Below are positions 25,901-37,176 of a stretch of DNA of 64,000 bases, piece by piece (position 1 is the stretch's first letter; each line of letters begins with the position of its first letter). Origin of the DNA: Puffinus mauretanicus (lineage: Eukaryota > Chordata > Aves > Procellariiformes > Procellariidae). The notes under the pieces are model-generated. The model was not told the DNA's origin, did no database searches, and worked only from the letters and a program-made list of their open reading frames with translations. The position numbers were made by a program, and so were the translations under genes. The stretch lies in contig JAJKFH010000611.1 in assembly GCA_023333565.1 (NCBI GenBank), forward strand, positions 124,001-188,000, written 5' to 3'.

Positions 25901-28069
25901 ATGAAAACAGTAGGAACTGGCATTAAAATAGAGATAGAATGACATCTACTGGCTGTCAGGAACTGGCTTCTTTCACTGCTGAAAATGTTTTGTTTTTTTC
26001 TCCCTTTCCTCAAAATATTTAATCTGAGACTCCTATTATTAGTCATAGGGTTTAGCTATTGGACAGGGAATGAAGATCAATAAGTTCCCCAGACAAAAGC
26101 CTTCTCTGGTCAATTTTTAACCAATTAGCTACCTAATTAAAAATACCTACATAAACAGCTTACTGTATTTCAGATCTTTAACATTAATGCTAGTGAGTAA
26201 GTAGATGCTCTGCTTAAGAGCTACCAGAAACTGCAAAAAAACAGTGCAATTTTGCACTGGATGCAGGTTTCCATAGTACATTTTACTAGAATAAGTAATA
26301 CTGATAAACAGAACTATGTCTCTTATCGAAAAAAATACTTAGACAGCTAAATTTTACAGTGCTGCATCACTTTGTAAAGGGGTAATCATTACCTTTTTTC
26401 CTGGATTAATTTAGTGCATTATTGTTCATTTTCTTTATTTAAACTTCCCAACTCCTGCTTTTTTAGTGATTCTATATATTTTCATATGAACAAGATATTA
26501 GATTCCCAGAGTTTCTTCGCTCTTACTGCTTTTTTTAACCAACCTAGAATCATCATCAGTGATATAAAAATCTCAGAATGTCTTAAGATTTTGTTAAAGG
26601 TCACAGAAACATCTCAGTCTTAAGTGAACATTCTTCTCTGTACTATATGTGTTCTTGGCCTCTCCACTTATGAATCTTCTCAGTATGAGTGTGGCCCTTT
26701 TCCCTGTTAGCAGTGATACTCTGTGGATGATACTGCCAGTACAAACAAATTGATCTTGCTCACTTTCTATCTGCCACAAGATGTATTTTCTCCTCCTGCA
26801 GTTTCTCCACGCTGGTTAATTAAACTCTTCTCAACTCTCATGTCTGCTCACCAGGAAATATCTCTCTAGCTCTCACGCCTCTGGTAATAATCAGAAATTA
26901 CTGTGATATAGACATGAGCATTTGGTCATTCTTTCCTAATATATCCAGCTCAGAAATAGAAAAATTCTAAGGAGATCGCAGTGTTACCCTAGTTAGGAAA
27001 TGAGAAATGATAAACATAATTGAGTTGGTGTATATATTAATCTATATAGCATATATTTATATGACATATTGCAGAGAAGCAAATGAAAGACTCCATTCTG
27101 GCCTTTAGCCACAGTCAAAATAGACAAATATATACAATGAGATAGCACTTAAACAAAGGTGGGGAAAAAAGTTGAGGATGAACAAAAATAAGGATAAGAG
27201 CTGATATTTGCAAGAGCAGAGTAGGGGATTTAGGTACGACTTTTGCAAAATTTCAACGGCCTCTCCACTGCAGGAATGGATACACACTTAATAGGAATAG
27301 CACAGCTGTACAGCTGCATGGAGTAGTGCTCCCTTTTCCCCAGCCCAATGGGCTTGGATTCAGAGATGGAGATGCTGTGCCAAGCTGCAGCTGTGAAAAG
27401 ACACACAGGCATCCCGTGATGCTCTTTACTGCATCAGCTTCGCTTTGGTCTATGTATCTGGCATGCAGAACCACGAACCTGGAGGGAAGCTATAGTGCTG
27501 CACTAGTACAGTGTACACGAGTTGCCAGTGCCACAGTAGGACAGAACAAAATGGATGAACTTTCAGCACTCATATGCCTTTTTATTTCATTTGATGTAAT
27601 GTATTTAAGTCCACAAAGTGTTCACAGGTATTCATTTAGGGACAGTGTGGATATATTCATACCACCTCTTTTTGTCCTAACCTATTATCTTAAAAAATAG
27701 CTAGCAGTGCACTAAACTGAAATTTATACATTATTCTTGATAACTTTTTACTGCGCAAGCTATCAGAGAAAAACAAAGTTCACTGAAGTCAATAGGAACC
27801 ACTCAGAAGTTAGCAGGAATCATAAGGTAAATTAATTTAGATTTGGGCATCAGTATACTGGTTATATATTGAAGACATATCCAAATACACCAAATAAATA
27901 CCTGAAGATATGACATGTTCCAATGTATCCATAGGAAGAAACATGGTATACACCTAGCTTTAAGGAATTCAAAATGCAAAATTCTGATTGTCCAATGATC
28001 AGTACAGTAAAACGTAATCTGATCATTTATCATTCTATTACAAGTCTGAGTCCTTTAATAATTGTATCT
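22991..28069. other. gene-free AT-rich DNA
   Basis: No gene is supported. The longest frame, 25142-25549 (plus), is 135 codons of hydrophobic, cysteine-rich sequence with no recognisable domain. Purine-rich sequence lies near 25600-25660, and a pyrimidine-rich stretch near 23268-23340. A possible MIR remnant is listed separately. Confidence 0.6.
25440..25530 (+). repeat. possible MIR SINE remnant
   Basis: The run GTGTGACTCTGGGCA near 25482-25496 matches the conserved core of MIR-type SINEs (a tgtgacc-tgggca block), and the 45 bases upstream can be aligned loosely with the sequence that precedes it in MIR. The downstream part fits poorly. A chance match to a 15-base block is possible. Confidence 0.3.
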
Positions 28070-28099
28070 TATACATGTGTGTGCACACACACATATACG
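28070..28099. repeat. alternating purine-pyrimidine run with 16-bp palindrome
   Basis: Thirty bases alternate strictly between pyrimidine and purine. Within it 28076-28091 is a perfect palindrome, (TG)4 joined to (CA)4. Alternating TG/CA DNA is the classic Z-DNA-prone sequence when negatively supercoiled. It is also a short dinucleotide microsatellite. Confidence 0.8.
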
Positions 28100-28123
28100 A
28101 ATGACAGCTTTCATTCTAAATAG

Positions 28124-28190
28124 CTGACAAATGAAATAATTTTGTCAAAATATAAACTGAAAAATGAAATAAGTTTGTCAAAATATAAAC
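28124..28190. repeat. 33-bp tandem duplication (2 copies)
   Basis: Copy one runs 28124-28156 and copy two 28157-28189, with about two mismatches. The shared core includes AAATGAAATAA followed by TTTGTCAAAATATAAAC. It lies between the alternating TG/CA run and the first solo LTR. Confidence 0.85.
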
Positions 28191-28306
28191 GTGAGAAGCT
28201 TTGAGAGTGAAGCAGTCATCAGCACTCAAAGGAATTTCTTCCAGAAATTAAGATGTGTTAGATAATTATGATAAAGATGAAAAAGGTGAAGAATTATTTT
28301 GCATGA

Positions 28307-28882
28307 TGTGGGTTAACCCTGGTAGGCAGCCAAGCACCACAACAGCCACCCGCTTGCCCCCCCATTCCCCTCACCAGAGTGGGATGGGGGAAGAGGAAAG
28401 GAAGAGTAAAAGCAAGAAAACTTGTGGGTTGAGGTAAAAATTGTGTAATAACCAAAGGAGAAGTGCAAGAAGAGAGAAAGAAAACTAAACAAAAAAAGTG
28501 ATGCAAAGGCAGTCGCTCATCACCTCCCATGGGTAGACCGACATCCAGTCAGTTCCCGAGCAAAAGATGGCTAACCTCCCTAAACTCCCTCCTCTCTGTT
28601 TTTTATTCCTGAGCATGACATTATATGGTATGGAATACTCCTTTGGTCAGTTGGGGTCAGCTGTCCCGGCTGTGTCCACTCCCAATTTCTTGTGCACCCC
28701 CAGGCTACTCACTGCCAGGGCAGTGTGGCAAACAGAAAAGGCCTTGATGCTGTGTAAGCACTGTTCAGCAATAGCTAAAACATCCCTGTGTTATCAACAC
28801 TGTTTTGGTCACAAATCCAAAACATAGCACCGTAGGAGCTACTATGAAGAAAATTAACTCTATCCCAGCCAAACCCAGCACA
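28307..28882 (-). mobile_element. solo LTR, avian ERVL type (copy 1)
   Basis: A 576-bp element starts TGTG and ends CACA on the plus strand, flanked by perfect 5-bp direct repeats CATGA (28302-28306 and 28883-28887), the duplication size expected for ERVL integration. The sequence matches the familiar avian ERVL LTR layout. On the minus strand this is a 5' end with a GTTAATTTTC block, a middle with CCATACCATATAATG, an A/T-rich TATA-like box, and a 3' end reading back through GGGTTAACCCACA. No internal gag or pol sequence is present on either side, so the provirus has been lost by LTR-LTR recombination. At the position where copy 2 has the poly(A) signal ATTAAA, this copy reads ATTACA, so it is probably inactive as a complete LTR. 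Open frames across it on both strands are incidental. Confidence 0.85.
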
Positions 28883-28887
28883 CATGA

Positions 28888-29148
28888 CAATAATTTGGAC
28901 ATCAAGTCTATTTACAGGAAAGCTTGAGATAATTTAACAACTCTTGTATAACCAGCACTGAGGAAAAAGAAAAATAGTATAAGATGTGAGGTACCACTTT
29001 GGTATTGTAATAAGAGACTTCTGATCAACAAATTTCAGGAAATTGATTGAATGAGATTTAATTTTAATTGCTAATAAGTAATTATCTTTTGGTTTAAACT
29101 CCAACAAAATTTCTGTTCTTCTTACTCTTTCATCAGGTTTCAGAGTCT
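28888..29148. other. spacer between the two solo LTRs
   Basis: About 260 bp of ordinary AT-rich sequence. It shows no similarity to retroviral internal regions and no primer-binding site or polypurine tract placed as a provirus would need. This supports reading the two LTRs as separate insertions. Confidence 0.7.
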
Positions 29149-29278
29149 CTCAGTGTGTTGACCCTGGCTGGACGCCAGGTGCCACCAAGCCGCTCTATCA
29201 CTCCCCTCCTCAGCAGGACAGGGAGCGGAGAAAATAAGATGGGGAAAAAACCAAACTCATGGGTCAAGATAAAAGCAG

Positions 29279-29284
29279 TTTAAT
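29279..29284 (-). terminator. putative LTR poly(A) signal
   Basis: Minus-strand ATTAAA lies downstream of the TATA-like box, where the R region of such LTRs carries its polyadenylation signal. Confidence 0.4.
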
Positions 29285-29460
29285 AATGCAAAAGCAAAGG
29301 CCACACGTGGAAGCAAAGGAAAACAAAAGATTTATTCTCTACTTCCCATCAGCAGGCAATATCCAGCCACTTCCCAGGAAGCAGGGCTTCAGTATGCGTA
29401 GGGGTTCCTCGGGAAGACAAACATTGTAAATAACTAATGCCCCCTCCTCCTTTCTCTTAG

Positions 29461-29483
29461 CTTTTATTGCTGAGCGGACGTCA
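29461..29483 (-). promoter_or_regulatory. putative LTR core promoter: CRE-like and TATA-like boxes
   Basis: On the minus strand a TGACGTCC octamer (one base off the cAMP-response element) is followed about 7 bases later by an AATAAAAG TATA-like box. This is the order seen in promoters of this LTR type. In the copy at 28307-28882 the CRE-like box is more decayed. Activity is not shown by sequence alone. Confidence 0.4.
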
Positions 29484-31956
29484 TATGGTATGGAATATCC
29501 CTTTGGTCAGTTTGGGTCAGCTGTCCTGGCTATGTCCCCACCCAAGATCTTGCCCACCCCCAGCCTACTGGTGAGAGGGGGGAAAATTTGGAGAGACAGC
29601 CTTGATGCTGGCTTAGCAGTAGCCAAAACACTGGTGTTTATCAACACCTTTCTAGATACCAACATACAGCACAGCACTGAAGGCTGCTGTGGGGAAAATT
29701 AACTCCAATACACTCAGTGAAGGAGAGAAGTTTTGATGTGATGGCAAGCTATAGTATTTCATGTTCATAGATTTTAACCACAAAATTCTCAAATATGGGT
29801 TATTCATAAAACGTACCATTACAGATTCAAATGGTTAGCCCACTTTGAAAGTTCTAGTTCAAACAGGAAGAGAGCAGTACGTTGCTTAAACTCAAATTAT
29901 TCATAAAAAAATTCCCACAGAAGAACACAGCTTGAAATATCTTTACTTCCTAGGGGGCAAAATCTGTCATTTCACCCAGCTCAGAATGCTACAGTAGAGT
30001 CACCTAATCTTTTCCTAAAAAAAAAGCAAAACCAAAAGAGGTTGGATGAATCACACCCTAGAAGTGCCTACTTTTCTTCAGCAAGATCAAAAGAAATCTA
30101 GCTAAGTACAGATATCTGTATTGCATAAGTCTGTAGTTAGATAAGATTGAATCTCATCCTATAGATAAGAAACAATATTCTCCTTGCATTCAATCTTCCG
30201 GCAGTCTTCAGGACTGAATTTTGGCCTACTATTTCACTGCTCTGAGAGGCTGGAGCCCTTGAAGTGCATCCTACATACTCTGGCTTATCTGTGCTGAGGT
30301 GTGCCTTCTGCACTTAATCTTTGTGCTTCTGCATGCAACTGGGACTTCAGGTCTACATTGCCTATACATGTCATGTAAAGTGAGTAGACCTCCAAGACCA
30401 GTAAAAGGAGTAGTCATTCAGTTTATATCAGAACTGAGTATTTGCTATTGGAGAGTACAATTTGCTGAGGTTCTGTATTAGAGTCTTTCCTACATTTAAA
30501 TGGAATTTTTTCTATTTTAATGTATACCTATTTCACGGTCCCGATCTGGTATCTGTATTTACAGACAACTCTCCAAATTGTTGTGTGTTAAAGCTGAAAA
30601 GGAAATATTTTTGTCCTGTGATATTGTTTGAGATCTTGGTAATATTCTTATTGTGTAATTGTCTTTTTTCAACATCTCTATTCACAGGTCCATGTAACAA
30701 CATAGATCTTTTGTTATGTGAATAAAGACTACAAGAAGAAAATGAGGAGGGTTGAAGCTATGTCTGACTTCATACATCACAATGATCAATTTTTGCTATC
30801 ATTAAATAACTGTTTCTAACTAGTATTTTGAAATGGAGATATAAAATATAAAAGTATAATGCAGTAAGTTTACAGCAATGTAATGTGACATAATATGGTG
30901 TTCCTTTCATTTTTAATGAATTAAAGTTATTTTAATTTAATGGTTTCTAGTTCCAAATATGTATTTCTGATGCTATTATGGAAACACACTGACAACAAGC
31001 AGATTTATTGAAAAGTTACCTTATGCTTATGATATTTCATAAAACCATCTCTTCCAGTAGCTTGCCTACCATTTTCTCTCAAAATTGTTTTCTATATTCC
31101 AAAAAAAGGGATACAATAAATAGGATAGGATAACTGCAATGTGGTCATTCATTGACTGTTACAATAAATTTGTCAGGAAAAGTTTAATCTGGTTAAGGGT
31201 AGGAGCATTTTAATGGTTTGCCTATTTAATGGGCTCCAGGCAGGCATAACGATTTTATATAAAACTATAATGTATGTTACATGATCTGCATAGTGTCTAA
31301 AAAAATGCTAGCTGTTTCAGTGAATGCATGCTGCCTTCTATAAAACTGCACTGATGTAGGTTTGAGTCCTAATTTAGCCCCAAGGGAAAAAAGAGGGTTT
31401 TCCCCTCAGCTTAAGTCACAACAAAATCACAAACAAAATCACTGTGTTACAGCTGAGTCCTTGCTGGCTTTCTGCATGTACCTAGAGTTTAAACTACTCT
31501 GCTGGTTGAACGAAGACCAAATGCTCCATAGCTTTTGGTTATACCAATTCAGAGTCTCTGTAAATCATCACTGAGTGAGACTATAACATCTTTCTTCTAT
31601 GGAGTGTTTATGGCCTTTATTCCATCATGCCTTTATACTTTAGCACCAGCTAAACATAAAAAAAAAACTTTAAAAAAATCACTTCAGTTCTTACCTTCTC
31701 TGGCCAAGACATTCTAAATGGGTTTCCAAAGTTCATTTCAATCCTTAACGTAATGACCTGCAGCCAGCACCATGAGCTTAGTTCTCAACTTCATTTTCAG
31801 TAAAGTCTACAAAATAAAGCAGAATAAAATAAGTTCATTTTTTATGATCAAAATATCTGAGTAAAGTAATTATAATGCTTTTTGTTTTAGAAATGCATAA
31901 TTGAAACAGCATTTTCTGCATGATATAACATCTTTGCTTAGTCTCTTCCAGTTTAG

Positions 31957-32008
31957 AGATGACCTTTAAAGGTCCCTTCCAACCCAAACTATTCTATGAT
32001 TCTATGAC
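31957..32008 (+). mobile_element. CR1 LINE 3' end, extremely 5'-truncated
   Basis: About 50 bp read as the last part of a CR1 3' end: GATGACCTTTAAAGGTCCC, then TTCCAACCCAAAC, then two perfect ATTCTATG octamers (31991-32006). Terminal octamer repeats instead of a poly(A) tail are the hallmark of CR1. Severe 5' truncation is typical of the family. Confidence 0.9.
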
Positions 32009-34541
32009 AACTGCCTTGAATGGTTTGTAAATATCAATTGTTTTATAGAGGTGGCATCTTAAAATAAGAGATTAAATTAAATTATGCTAGAAAGATCTGG
32101 ATATTATAAAGAAAAAATACAGGCTTTCTCAGTGGACTATTCATCAGTAATTTTTCATTACACAGTTTTTAATAAGGAAACAATATCAAGTCAATTCCCA
32201 ATGCATGTTCTTTTTTGTAGTTACAGGACCAACAGCCACATTATTATGGCTTTAACAGCCAATGTCAGACTAACAGTGTCATATTAACCCTTGCAATTTA
32301 GAGCACTATACAGCTTCCTGCGGTTTTTTCAAAAAAACCATACACGTTTAATTAATTTATTTTGATTTCCAGTATGTAAAATGTATGCAAGTCTAAGAAC
32401 GAACTAAAGTAATGACCACTAAAAACCATAAGGTTTTGGGGGGAGTTTTTTGAGATATTTTTCTGCAGAACACAGCACAGCTTTTTGCAGAATTCCTGTC
32501 TCTCCACAAATGTGAACATGTTGCCACTGCATTCACCTAACAGCACTTCTTAAAACCCTCAGTCCTTTTTGAAGCTGATTGCTGTTCTCTACACTTCAAT
32601 GACCTTTTTTATGATTTATTCCACAATTAGTATGTATCTCGAATCTCACAGCGTACTTCAGAGCACCAAAGTTTCTCAAGCACAGTGAATGCTTGACATT
32701 AGCTTTCTCACAGGTAAAAAAAATTTAACAAATTTAAAAATACCTGTGAGGTTATTTTTTGCTTAAAGCAAAATCTGCAAGTTATATATTTCTGTACTGA
32801 GTCTTATCAGTTGGAAAAAAATGCATTATATCTTTCTCTTTCTACTTTAAATTAAAAAAATGCTTTCAACATTATAATTTTAGATTGAAATAGAAAATGC
32901 TTGCAGAATAAAACATTCTGTTTGGTAACCACAGCTAACCAACCCTGTAGCAGCCAAAGGAAGATTTATCAGTAATGTTCATAAGCACCGATATAGACAG
33001 AATGAAATGATTATCATTGTGGTCTTTATTGATTATTATATCACACAATGTGACTTCAAGTGTGACACAAAATACCTTGAAAAATATTTCACCTCCAAGT
33101 GTTTATGTCAATAGCTAGGAGAAAAATTCTTTTTCTTGACCTTTTGCCACAAGAAAGTCTTTCACATATTACATATTGATTTTGTGTATTTCAGAATATG
33201 GGTGGTGTATCTAAAAGGATGAAAGCTTAAATGAGTTGTGATCGAAGATGCTTTCTTTTGATAAACAAGGATTAGCTATAAAACCTTTGTTAAAAAAAAT
33301 CACCTAAATCACCTAAAGGAAGGAGGCAATCTGCAATAGCATACACAATTCAACTTAAAGTGCATATGAAAATACGGGAAAATTTATCAGATTCATATTG
33401 CATATGTAGAACTGTTCATTTTGCTTCTTCTGCTTCATTAACGTAGTAGTAAAAATGAGGAGAAAACCTTTTTACAGCATGAAAAGGGCATACACTCTTT
33501 CACGCTGGATGTCCAGTTTTTGTCTCACTGCATCAGGGGGTCAAACCTGTTTCAAAAGGAAGTTTAATTTTAGTGACATCACCTGATTTTATGTAACTGG
33601 AGAAGTTTAGTTTGTCCTACTGCTCTAGAAGTCTTTTGTAGCTACACTATTGAACTACTCATTTGTCCAGGTTGTACAAGTCAAATAAATTATTATCTTA
33701 TATCAGCAGAAATACGGCTTTATGCTCTGAAAACTAATAAGAAAAGAAAGCCACATAACAAATATAATAGAAATTAATTAAACCCTTATAAGAATAAAAT
33801 TCAGGAAACTCATTTCCTATAGGACCTCCATAAGAGAGAAATATAATTTCATTATGTGTTCTAGTTTCACCCAGGCTGGACAATCCTCTCTTCCCTTAGC
33901 TTCCAAGTCTATTTTTCTTATTTTACCCATATTGACAAAACTTTGACCCCTTCTCCTGCAGAAATCTAACTTTTTTTTCTGCGGGGACTAAATTATCATC
34001 TGCAATGAATTTTGTAAAAAGTGGTTCTTGAAAAACTATAGAGAAAACATTGGTCTCATTCTCCAGTACCACAGACTTAGTTATGTCTGTGCCATTTCCT
34101 TCTTTCCATTTTTTAAAATTTTAAAGTTCTTCTCAAGCAGTTACTGATTTACTTTCTACATATAGTTGGATTAATGCATCATTTTTTATGCCTGATGTCC
34201 AGAGCGATATATTGAAAGCATATCCCCTAGTCAGCTATTCACATTGCTCAAGCAGAATATGCTAGCATCCCTGGTGATCCCTATTACCAGTTATACTGGT
34301 TACTGATTTTGTGCCACCTGAAATGTAACAGATAACCTATAGTTTCCTTTCTTAGTAAAAACTGTCACTGTGATTGAAAAAAAACTGGGCTTGTCCTGAC
34401 CTCTAGCCAAGAGAAAAACAAAAGGGAAACAGAGTGAAGCAACTAAGCCTTTCTTTAGTAATACGTTGCACAAGTGCCTCTGGAATTTATACTTCCACCT
34501 AACACCAGTGCAAATTACAAAACAAATCAAAGTGTACTGCT

Positions 34542-34553
34542 GGGGGGGGGGGG
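34542..34553 (+). repeat. poly(G) homopolymer, 12 bases
   Basis: Twelve consecutive G residues, the longest G or C run in the window (the next is nine C at 17811-17819). Such tracts are prone to length error in sequencing and assembly and can fold as intermolecular quadruplexes. Confidence 0.9.
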
Positions 34554-34842
34554 AAGTATTTTAAAAGTCTGAATTTTTACATTCTGGGACATTTTGTTCT
34601 TTCTTGGACAGTAAACTCACAACTGGCAATTTCAATGAGGATCCCAAGAAAACACGTGCCAGATCTTTCCTTTCTTTGTGGAGAATAAAAATGCATTGTG
34701 TCTGATAACTCCATTTCTGGAAACAATTTCTCCCTAGCTCCTGCTGAAGAGTGTTTCAACCGTGAACTGTTGCCATTGGAAGCACAGTCTAGACAAAGAT
34801 AAAATTAGCAAGCATTGTCCTTTTTGGAAAGCACAAAGCAGT

Positions 34843-34861
34843 ATCTAATCTAATCTAATCT
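34843..34861 (+). repeat. (ATCTA)n short tandem repeat
   Basis: Nearly four copies of a 5-bp unit with no mismatch. Confidence 0.85.
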
Positions 34862-35852
34862 CAGCAAAGACTTTGCCTGTCTTGTCTACATTATCTAGTG
34901 ACATTATAAAATGGTGGACAGGACCCTCTTTTCTTGAATTGAGTAGGAATCTGACAAGTGCAGTCCCAAAAGCAGATATGATGAAATATAAACACCTACC
35001 ATCTATCAGAGAAAAAAAATCTTGACATCTACAGTATTCATCACTGTTGTACAAAATCTTTCCGTTTTCCATAGCAATGTAGAAAACATGTCAGATTTAG
35101 CAACAATAATGATTAACTGAGCTGACTCCAGGGGACAATAAAAAAACACGCAATGCTACTGTATTTCAGAAACAAGCAATAACCAGTGTATATCACGTGA
35201 CTACATTTTACTTTGAAATGTTTTTTACTCACCTTCTGAATGGCCTTGACCCCAATATTTTTCTAGATTGATTTAAAAATGTAGGATTAAATTACATTTT
35301 TTCCTGATTTTGGATAATGGCAAATTATTCACCACATCCTTAGGTAGGTTGTTCCCATGGCTAAGTTAACTAGTGACACAGCTATGAATGTGCTCCTGGG
35401 TTTCATTCCAAGTATATCTCTTTTCATGCTGTGATTGCCAGAACATTTTATGCCTGCTTTTTCTACTAGATTGAAAAGCTATCAACTCCTAGAATACCGG
35501 TACAATAACTATTACTGGCATAGTGTTATAATCATGACAAATGCTCCCAAATTCTTGACTTCTCCCAAGCCGCAAAGGTTTGAAACCCCTCTGTTGGTCC
35601 ATGCAATCCACACTCATAGCACAGGGGTTCAGCAGTGTTTTGTCTAGCATGTCTAGGTGTCCCGTAGAATGATGTTCACCTCCACAGCAGTGATTCTCAG
35701 GTACTAGGGGCATCAATACTGCAGCATCTTTTGCAGGTCGCACTTCTTAGTGTTAGTTACCTTTATATCTCTTTGGGTTTCTATGAGCTGTGCCCTTTTG
35801 TACTTCCCATTTTGTGCAGACAGGCTGTTCTTCATCCCTTCTGAGAGTCAGT

Positions 35853-35968
35853 TCCAAAACCAGCCCAAAGATAACCAGTCACTTTGTCCTTGTCCTGCAG
35901 CTATCCTACTGGGAAGTTGCCTCCTAAAACTGACCCAGAGACAACCAGCCACTTCACCCTCACTCTGC
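35853..35968 (+). repeat. 70-bp-period imperfect duplication
   Basis: Segments 35853-35898 and 35923-35968 align over about 45 bases with shared AAAACC/TGACCCAGAG-like, AACCAG and CACTT blocks at a constant 70-bp offset. Roughly three quarters of positions agree by eye. Confidence 0.6.
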
Positions 35969-36018
35969 CTTAACTGCAACCTTATTGCATTGTTTGTCCT
36001 ATGGCCTTCTAAATGTTA

Positions 36019-36105
36019 AATCTGCAATTCACTAAATATGTTAATGATAAATCAGCAATTCAGTTACTACTTAATAGTTAAATACTAAGTCAGCAATTCA
36101 GTCAG
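36019..36105 (+). repeat. degenerate repeat with TCAGCAATTCAGT core
   Basis: The motif occurs as TCTGCAATTCACT near 36021, then as TCAGCAATTCAGT near 36052 and 36090, within A/T-rich spacers of similar sequence. Spacing is 31 and 38 bases, so it is an irregular tandem array. Confidence 0.6.
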
Positions 36106-37106
36106 TATCTGTCTTGCCACAGACATGCTAAATATATTTATACTGGGTTGACAACTGTTTATGAACCGTAGCCTAATGGTCCCCTTTCCCATATCATGGG
36201 TCCATGTGCCCTGCTGCATTCATTCATCTTCTTACAATGCCAAACCAATTTTAGGACTCTTACAGTTTGAAAGTCCCCAATGTCACTTCCACATGTTCTT
36301 TCACCAATATTCCCCAGGAATATATTCACCTGCCTCCTGCCAGCATTGTATCTGGAGTTCAAGTTCACCTGCCTTTTATCACTAACAGCTATTTGAAAAT
36401 ATCTAAAAATCGTTCTCTATAGTCTTCTACCTTCCCAAACTGCAAAATTTATATGTTCTTCTTTAGGTACTTTATAAAATATTCTATATACAGAGGATGT
36501 AAATCAAGTGCTTTGGTGTTTGGCAGAGTGAATATTAAAGTAAACATTCTTCAGTACTCCAATTATCATCCCTTCAGTTTTACTGACAGTATTAATCTGT
36601 GCTCACTGCAGTAGTTTAACCAATGGTACGTGCTTTGTTTTTTGCAGCTATTTGAAAGTTTCATGATTTGAAAGTGTAATGCCTTTGGCATTTGTGACCA
36701 CAAGCCAGGAGAACTGGTTCTCTTAAGTCCTCACACAGCATCACTCAACCATGTGTGGCTGTCACACTCCTACTACACTGGCTTATTCTGACCTACAATA
36801 GTCCATGGTCATATAAAAAAATTTCTGTCTGTAGAGCTGTCTACATTTTGCAATGTCACAAAAATCAGTTTAGCTGCTATAATGTTCTTTGCAGCTAATG
36901 CCAGGTCAGATTTACTCTTTCTCTTAGGTGGTCCCAACTGCCTTGATCATGATTTTTCCTAAGACTTCCAAGGTTTAGGATACTTTCAGATATCCTTCAT
37001 TTCATCATTTCAAGTGCCACTATCCTTTCTCCCAATGTAGAACAGTTTTGCTTCTATTAATAAACTTAGATATAACAGATAGTAGGTTTCATTAAATTTT
37101 AAAATC

Positions 37107-37176
37107 GGAATCACAGGATCATTTAGATTTGATTGGACCATTGGAGGTCATCTGGCTCTAGCCCCTGCTCAACTTA
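37107..37176 (-). mobile_element. old CR1 LINE 3' end fragment
   Basis: On the plus strand the order is GGAATCACAGGATCATTTAG, a diverged GGTTGGA-like block, GGAGGTCATCTGG, and GCCCCTGCTCAA. This is the reverse complement of a CR1 3' end of the GGTCATCT...CCCCTGCTC subtype. The octamers are decayed, and the element fades near 37176. Older than the copy at 31957-32008. Confidence 0.75.

Larger units (their letters stand above)
29154..29712 (-). mobile_element. solo LTR, avian ERVL type (copy 2)
   Basis: A 559-bp element starts TGTG and ends TACA on the plus strand, with perfect 5-bp flanking repeats CTCAG (29149-29153 and 29713-29717). It is clearly related to the LTR at 28307-28882. Both share the block around TATGGTATGGAATA and the following GGTCAGTT and GGTCAGCTGTCC motifs, and lie in the same orientation. 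It differs in that its minus-strand 5' end is about 15 bases shorter, and the U3 and centre diverge strongly, so it is probably a different subfamily. No internal viral sequence adjoins it. Confidence 0.85.
29718..35420. other. gene-free AT-rich DNA
   Basis: Apart from a short CR1 tail at 31957-32008, nothing supports a gene. Simple-sequence pieces are a G run of twelve (34542-34553) and a 5-bp repeat (34843-34861). The frames at 34300-34530, 34577-34759 and 34845-35072 on the minus strand follow one another but are unrelated in composition and match nothing known. Confidence 0.6.
35421..36400. other. C-richer zone with degenerate local repeats, unidentified
   Basis: This kilobase differs from its AT-rich neighbours. 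It is CpG-poor but C-rich on the plus strand, and holds two sets of imperfect local duplications (35853-35968 and 36019-36105). Frames open on both strands (35435-35647 and 35489-35743; 36161-36385 and 36159-36368) do not resemble known proteins. An old LTR or other decayed repeat would fit, but I cannot name one. Confidence 0.35.

Noticed and set aside
28294..28827. Open frames on both strands across the first LTR
   Set aside because: They fall inside a noncoding solo LTR, and similar residues recur in the second LTR only because the DNA is homologous.
33858..33885. TGTTCTAGTTTCACCCAGGC, resembling the start of an ERVL LTR
   Set aside because: Similarity is confined to about 20 bases and no matching LTR body or distal end was found.
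35688..35715. CAGTGATTCTCAGG, resembling a hAT (Charlie) terminal inverted repeat
   Set aside because: No inverted partner or 8-bp target duplication was found nearby.
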